Below are positions 6,031 through 7,786 of a stretch of DNA of 7,786 nt, piece by piece. The notes beneath the pieces were generated by a model, which saw nothing but the letters and a program-made list of their open reading frames with translations, was not told the origin of the DNA and did not search any database. This stretch comes from Lachnospiraceae bacterium (GTDB lineage: Bacteria > Bacillota_A > Clostridia > Lachnospirales > Lachnospiraceae): contig JAGOGN010000067.1 in NCBI GenBank assembly GCA_017996675.1, forward strand, positions 1 to 7,786, given 5' to 3'. The first letter of the stretch is position 1. Each line of letters opens with the position of its first letter. A program made the position numbers and the translations under genes.

Positions 6031-7605
6031 TTAGGCGTTCTTTTCCTCATGAACTTTGTCTGCAGTCCAGATACGAGGAGCAATTATGAGAGCAATTACT
6101 AATAAAACAACGGATACGGACAATGTAATAGCAGTGCTTACACCAAAGCCAAGCTTTGCAGTAAATCCAGCTACGATGTAGCCGAAGAAACAGCAAATGG
6201 CAACAGTAGAAGCATAAGGAATCTGAGTTGCTACGTGCTTTAGATGCGGACACCGTGCACCTGCGGAAGATAGGATGGTTGTATCGGAAATTGGAGAACA
6301 GTGATCGCCAAATACGGAACCAGCTAATGTAGCAGATAAACAAGTAATCATAAGTTCTGGTGCGGTTTTTTCGCAAATTGCTAATACGATTGGAATTAAG
6401 ATTCCAAAAGTACCCCAGGATGTTCCAGTTGCAAAAGATAATACACATGCAATCAAGAAGATCACAGGAGCAAGAATCTGAACTGGGATATTAGAGGTTT
6501 GAACAACGTGTGCCACATAATCTCCAGTTTGTAAAAGCTCACGACAAACTGCACTAATCGTCCATGCAAGAGTTAAGATAACGCATGCTGGTGCCATGCT
6601 GGATACACCAGGTGTAATACTTTCAAAGAATTCTCTGAAATTCAAAACTCTACGAAGCAGGTAGTAAATAAAAGTAAAGATAATAGCTCCAAAAGATGCG
6701 AGTGCTAAAGCTGGTCCTGCAGAAGTATTACCAAATGCTTCAAACAATGACAGGCCTTTACCATTAAAGTATCCACCAACGAAAAGCATGGATAGGATGG
6801 AGAGAATGATAAGTACGGCGATTGGAACAACCAAATCGGATACTCTTCCTTTGCGGTCCATCTTAGTTACTTTTTCAAATTGTTCTTCTGCGGAAGTATC
6901 GTCGGTAGAAGAAATGATGCCTTCAGCTGCTAATTTCTGTGCCTTTGCCATCGGACCAAAGTCTGCATTCTTTCTAACACCAATATAAATAACCATAATT
7001 AGGGTAAGAATTGCGTAAAGATTCATTGGAATAGAACGAATAAAGGCTTCCATACCGGAAATATCACCATCTTTTGGGTAATAGGAAATAACGGAAGCGG
7101 CCCAGGAAGAAATTGGAGCAATAATACATACTGGTGCAGCGGTTGCATCGATAATGTATGCCAGCTTTTCTCTTGACATTTTAAATTTATCCGTTACAGG
7201 ACGCATAACTGTTCCAACAGTTAGGCAGTTAAAATAATCATCAATGAAAATTAAAATACCTAAAATACTGGTAGCTAAAGAAGCAGTCTGCTGATTCTTT
7301 AGTTTACGTGCTGCCCATTCACCGTAAGCTCTTGAGCCGCCTGCTTTGGTAACCAGTGAAACCAGGATACCCAAGAAACATAAAAATAAGATCATACTGG
7401 CATTTGCACCAAAATTATCTGTCATAACAGTAACTGCAGTGCTGAAAACACCTGTGACACCTAGGTGCGCCAGAGCGGAATAGATAACCGTTCCAGACAA
7501 AATACCAAGGATTAATGAAAAAACAACTTCCTTTGTGATGAGTGCGAGGACAATTGCTACGAGTGGTGGTACCAAGGACCAGATACCTGCATTTAGACCT
7601 TCCAT
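6031..7605 (-). CDS. nhaC: NhaC-family Na+/H+ antiporter
   Basis: Cytoplasmic-membrane secondary transporter of 524 residues, within the usual range for larger NhaC proteins. It is expected to exchange Na+ for protons, though some relatives exchange organic ions. It has about a dozen hydrophobic segments. The family hallmark GDHCSPISDTTILSS starts at Gly433 and is preceded by the GTSWGTFGILIPI transport motif. A matching first-half motif, FIDDYFNCLTVG, is near residue 120. A charged, probably cytoplasmic loop lies around residues 210–255. The start codon (complement of 7603–7605) is preceded by GGAGG (complement of 7616–7620) at a somewhat long 10-base spacing. The gene is monocistronic within the window, convergent with the KamBC-like unit and closed by the shared terminator. 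NhaC genes often accompany amino-acid fermentation loci in Clostridia, which would fit the neighbouring pair, but this is inference. The sequence alone does not settle the substrate. Confidence 0.9.
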   Translation of the reverse strand: MEGLNAGIWSLVPPLVAIVLALITKEVVFSLILGILSGTVIYSALAHLGVTGVFSTAVTVMTDNFGANASMILFLCFLGILVSLVTKAGGSRAYGEWAARKLKNQQTASLATSILGILIFIDDYFNCLTVGTVMRPVTDKFKMSREKLAYIIDATAAPVCIIAPISSWAASVISYYPKDGDISGMEAFIRSIPMNLYAILTLIMVIYIGVRKNADFGPMAKAQKLAAEGIISSTDDTSAEEQFEKVTKMDRKGRVSDLVVPIAVLIILSILSMLFVGGYFNGKGLSLFEAFGNTSAGPALALASFGAIIFTFIYYLLRRVLNFREFFESITPGVSSMAPACVILTLAWTISAVCRELLQTGDYVAHVVQTSNIPVQILAPVIFLIACVLSFATGTSWGTFGILIPIVLAICEKTAPELMITCLSATLAGSVFGDHCSPISDTTILSSAGARCPHLKHVATQIPYASTVAICCFFGYIVAGFTAKLGFGVSTAITLSVSVVLLVIALIIAPRIWTADKVHEEKNA

Positions 7606-7642
7606 ATAATGAGTTCCTCCTTAAATTAATTATGATGTGAAA

Positions 7643-7670
7643 ATAGTAGCACAAAATTAATTCACAAAAT
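7643..7670 (-). promoter_or_regulatory. Possible nhaC promoter and flanking direct repeat
   Basis: On the - strand, TGC followed by TACTAT (complement of 7643–7651) resembles an extended -10 element about 40 bases upstream of the nhaC start. I see no good -35 at the right distance. Just upstream, the + strand carries a direct repeat of CACAAAAT (7650–7657 and 7663–7670) with a 13-base period, a possible regulator site. In this AT-rich DNA both could be chance. Confidence 0.25.
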
Positions 7671-7712
7671 AGACATAATTATTAATGAAATAAAAAGTGT
7701 TTTGTATGCAAA

Positions 7713-7739
7713 ATGACGGAAAGCGGATAGCGATATAAT
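7713..7739 (+). promoter_or_regulatory. Possible promoter for a gene beyond the right edge
   Basis: A perfect TATAAT (7734–7739) is preceded by the partial -35 ATGACG (7713–7718), with a short 15-base spacer. Downstream, purine-rich AAGGAAG could be a ribosome binding site, but no start codon with a long frame follows before the window ends. The promoter would face away from nhaC, giving a divergent pair. Confidence 0.4.
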
Positions 7740-7786
7740 GAATAGACAGAAGATGAGGAAAAACAAGGAAGTAATACAGTCAATAA

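Noticed and set aside
6047..6448. A 133-codon - strand frame within nhaC.
   Set aside because: It is a shifted reading of nhaC; its Cys/Ser/Tyr/Arg-rich composition is typical of a shadow frame.

Overview
The window reads as a chromosomal segment of an anaerobic, spore-forming-type Firmicute (class Clostridia, possibly Lachnospiraceae). The evidence is low G+C, AT-rich codon use, strong GGAGG-type ribosome binding sites, tightly packed or overlapping genes, the Firmicute-style lon–ysxC gene order, and a YtvI-type membrane protein. I see no insertion sequence, CRISPR array, rRNA or tRNA.

Layout. (1) Positions 1–2299 hold housekeeping genes on the + strand. The first is the 3' three quarters of lon (ATP-dependent protease, cut by the window edge). 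It is followed after 11 bases by ysxC/engB (ribosome-assembly GTPase). A strong intrinsic terminator is built into the last codons of ysxC. (2) Positions 2336–5950 hold a compact three-gene + strand unit: a YtvI/AI-2E-type membrane protein, a P-loop protein resembling KamB, and a stripped-down MutS-type ATPase resembling KamC. Neighbouring reading frames overlap by 11 bases and by 1 base, which suggests one transcript with coupled translation. (3) Positions 5961–5999 form a hairpin that can end transcription on both strands. (4) Positions 6031–7605 on the - strand encode an NhaC-family Na+/H+ antiporter convergent with the unit above. (5) Positions 7606–7786 are an AT-rich region upstream of nhaC, with a possible promoter firing rightward out of the window.

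How the genes may work together. Lon and EngB are general protein-quality and ribosome-biogenesis functions. The notable part is the KamB/KamC-like pair. From memory of the families, such pairs sit in lysine-fermentation loci and are named as reactivase components for the adenosylcobalamin- and PLP-dependent lysine 5,6-aminomutase. Here no aminomutase gene is visible. The pair is instead attached to a YtvI-like gene and faces an NhaC antiporter. Either the aminomutase lies elsewhere in the genome, or the pair serves another client. This is the most interesting question the window raises. The MutS-like member should not be read as a mismatch-repair protein.
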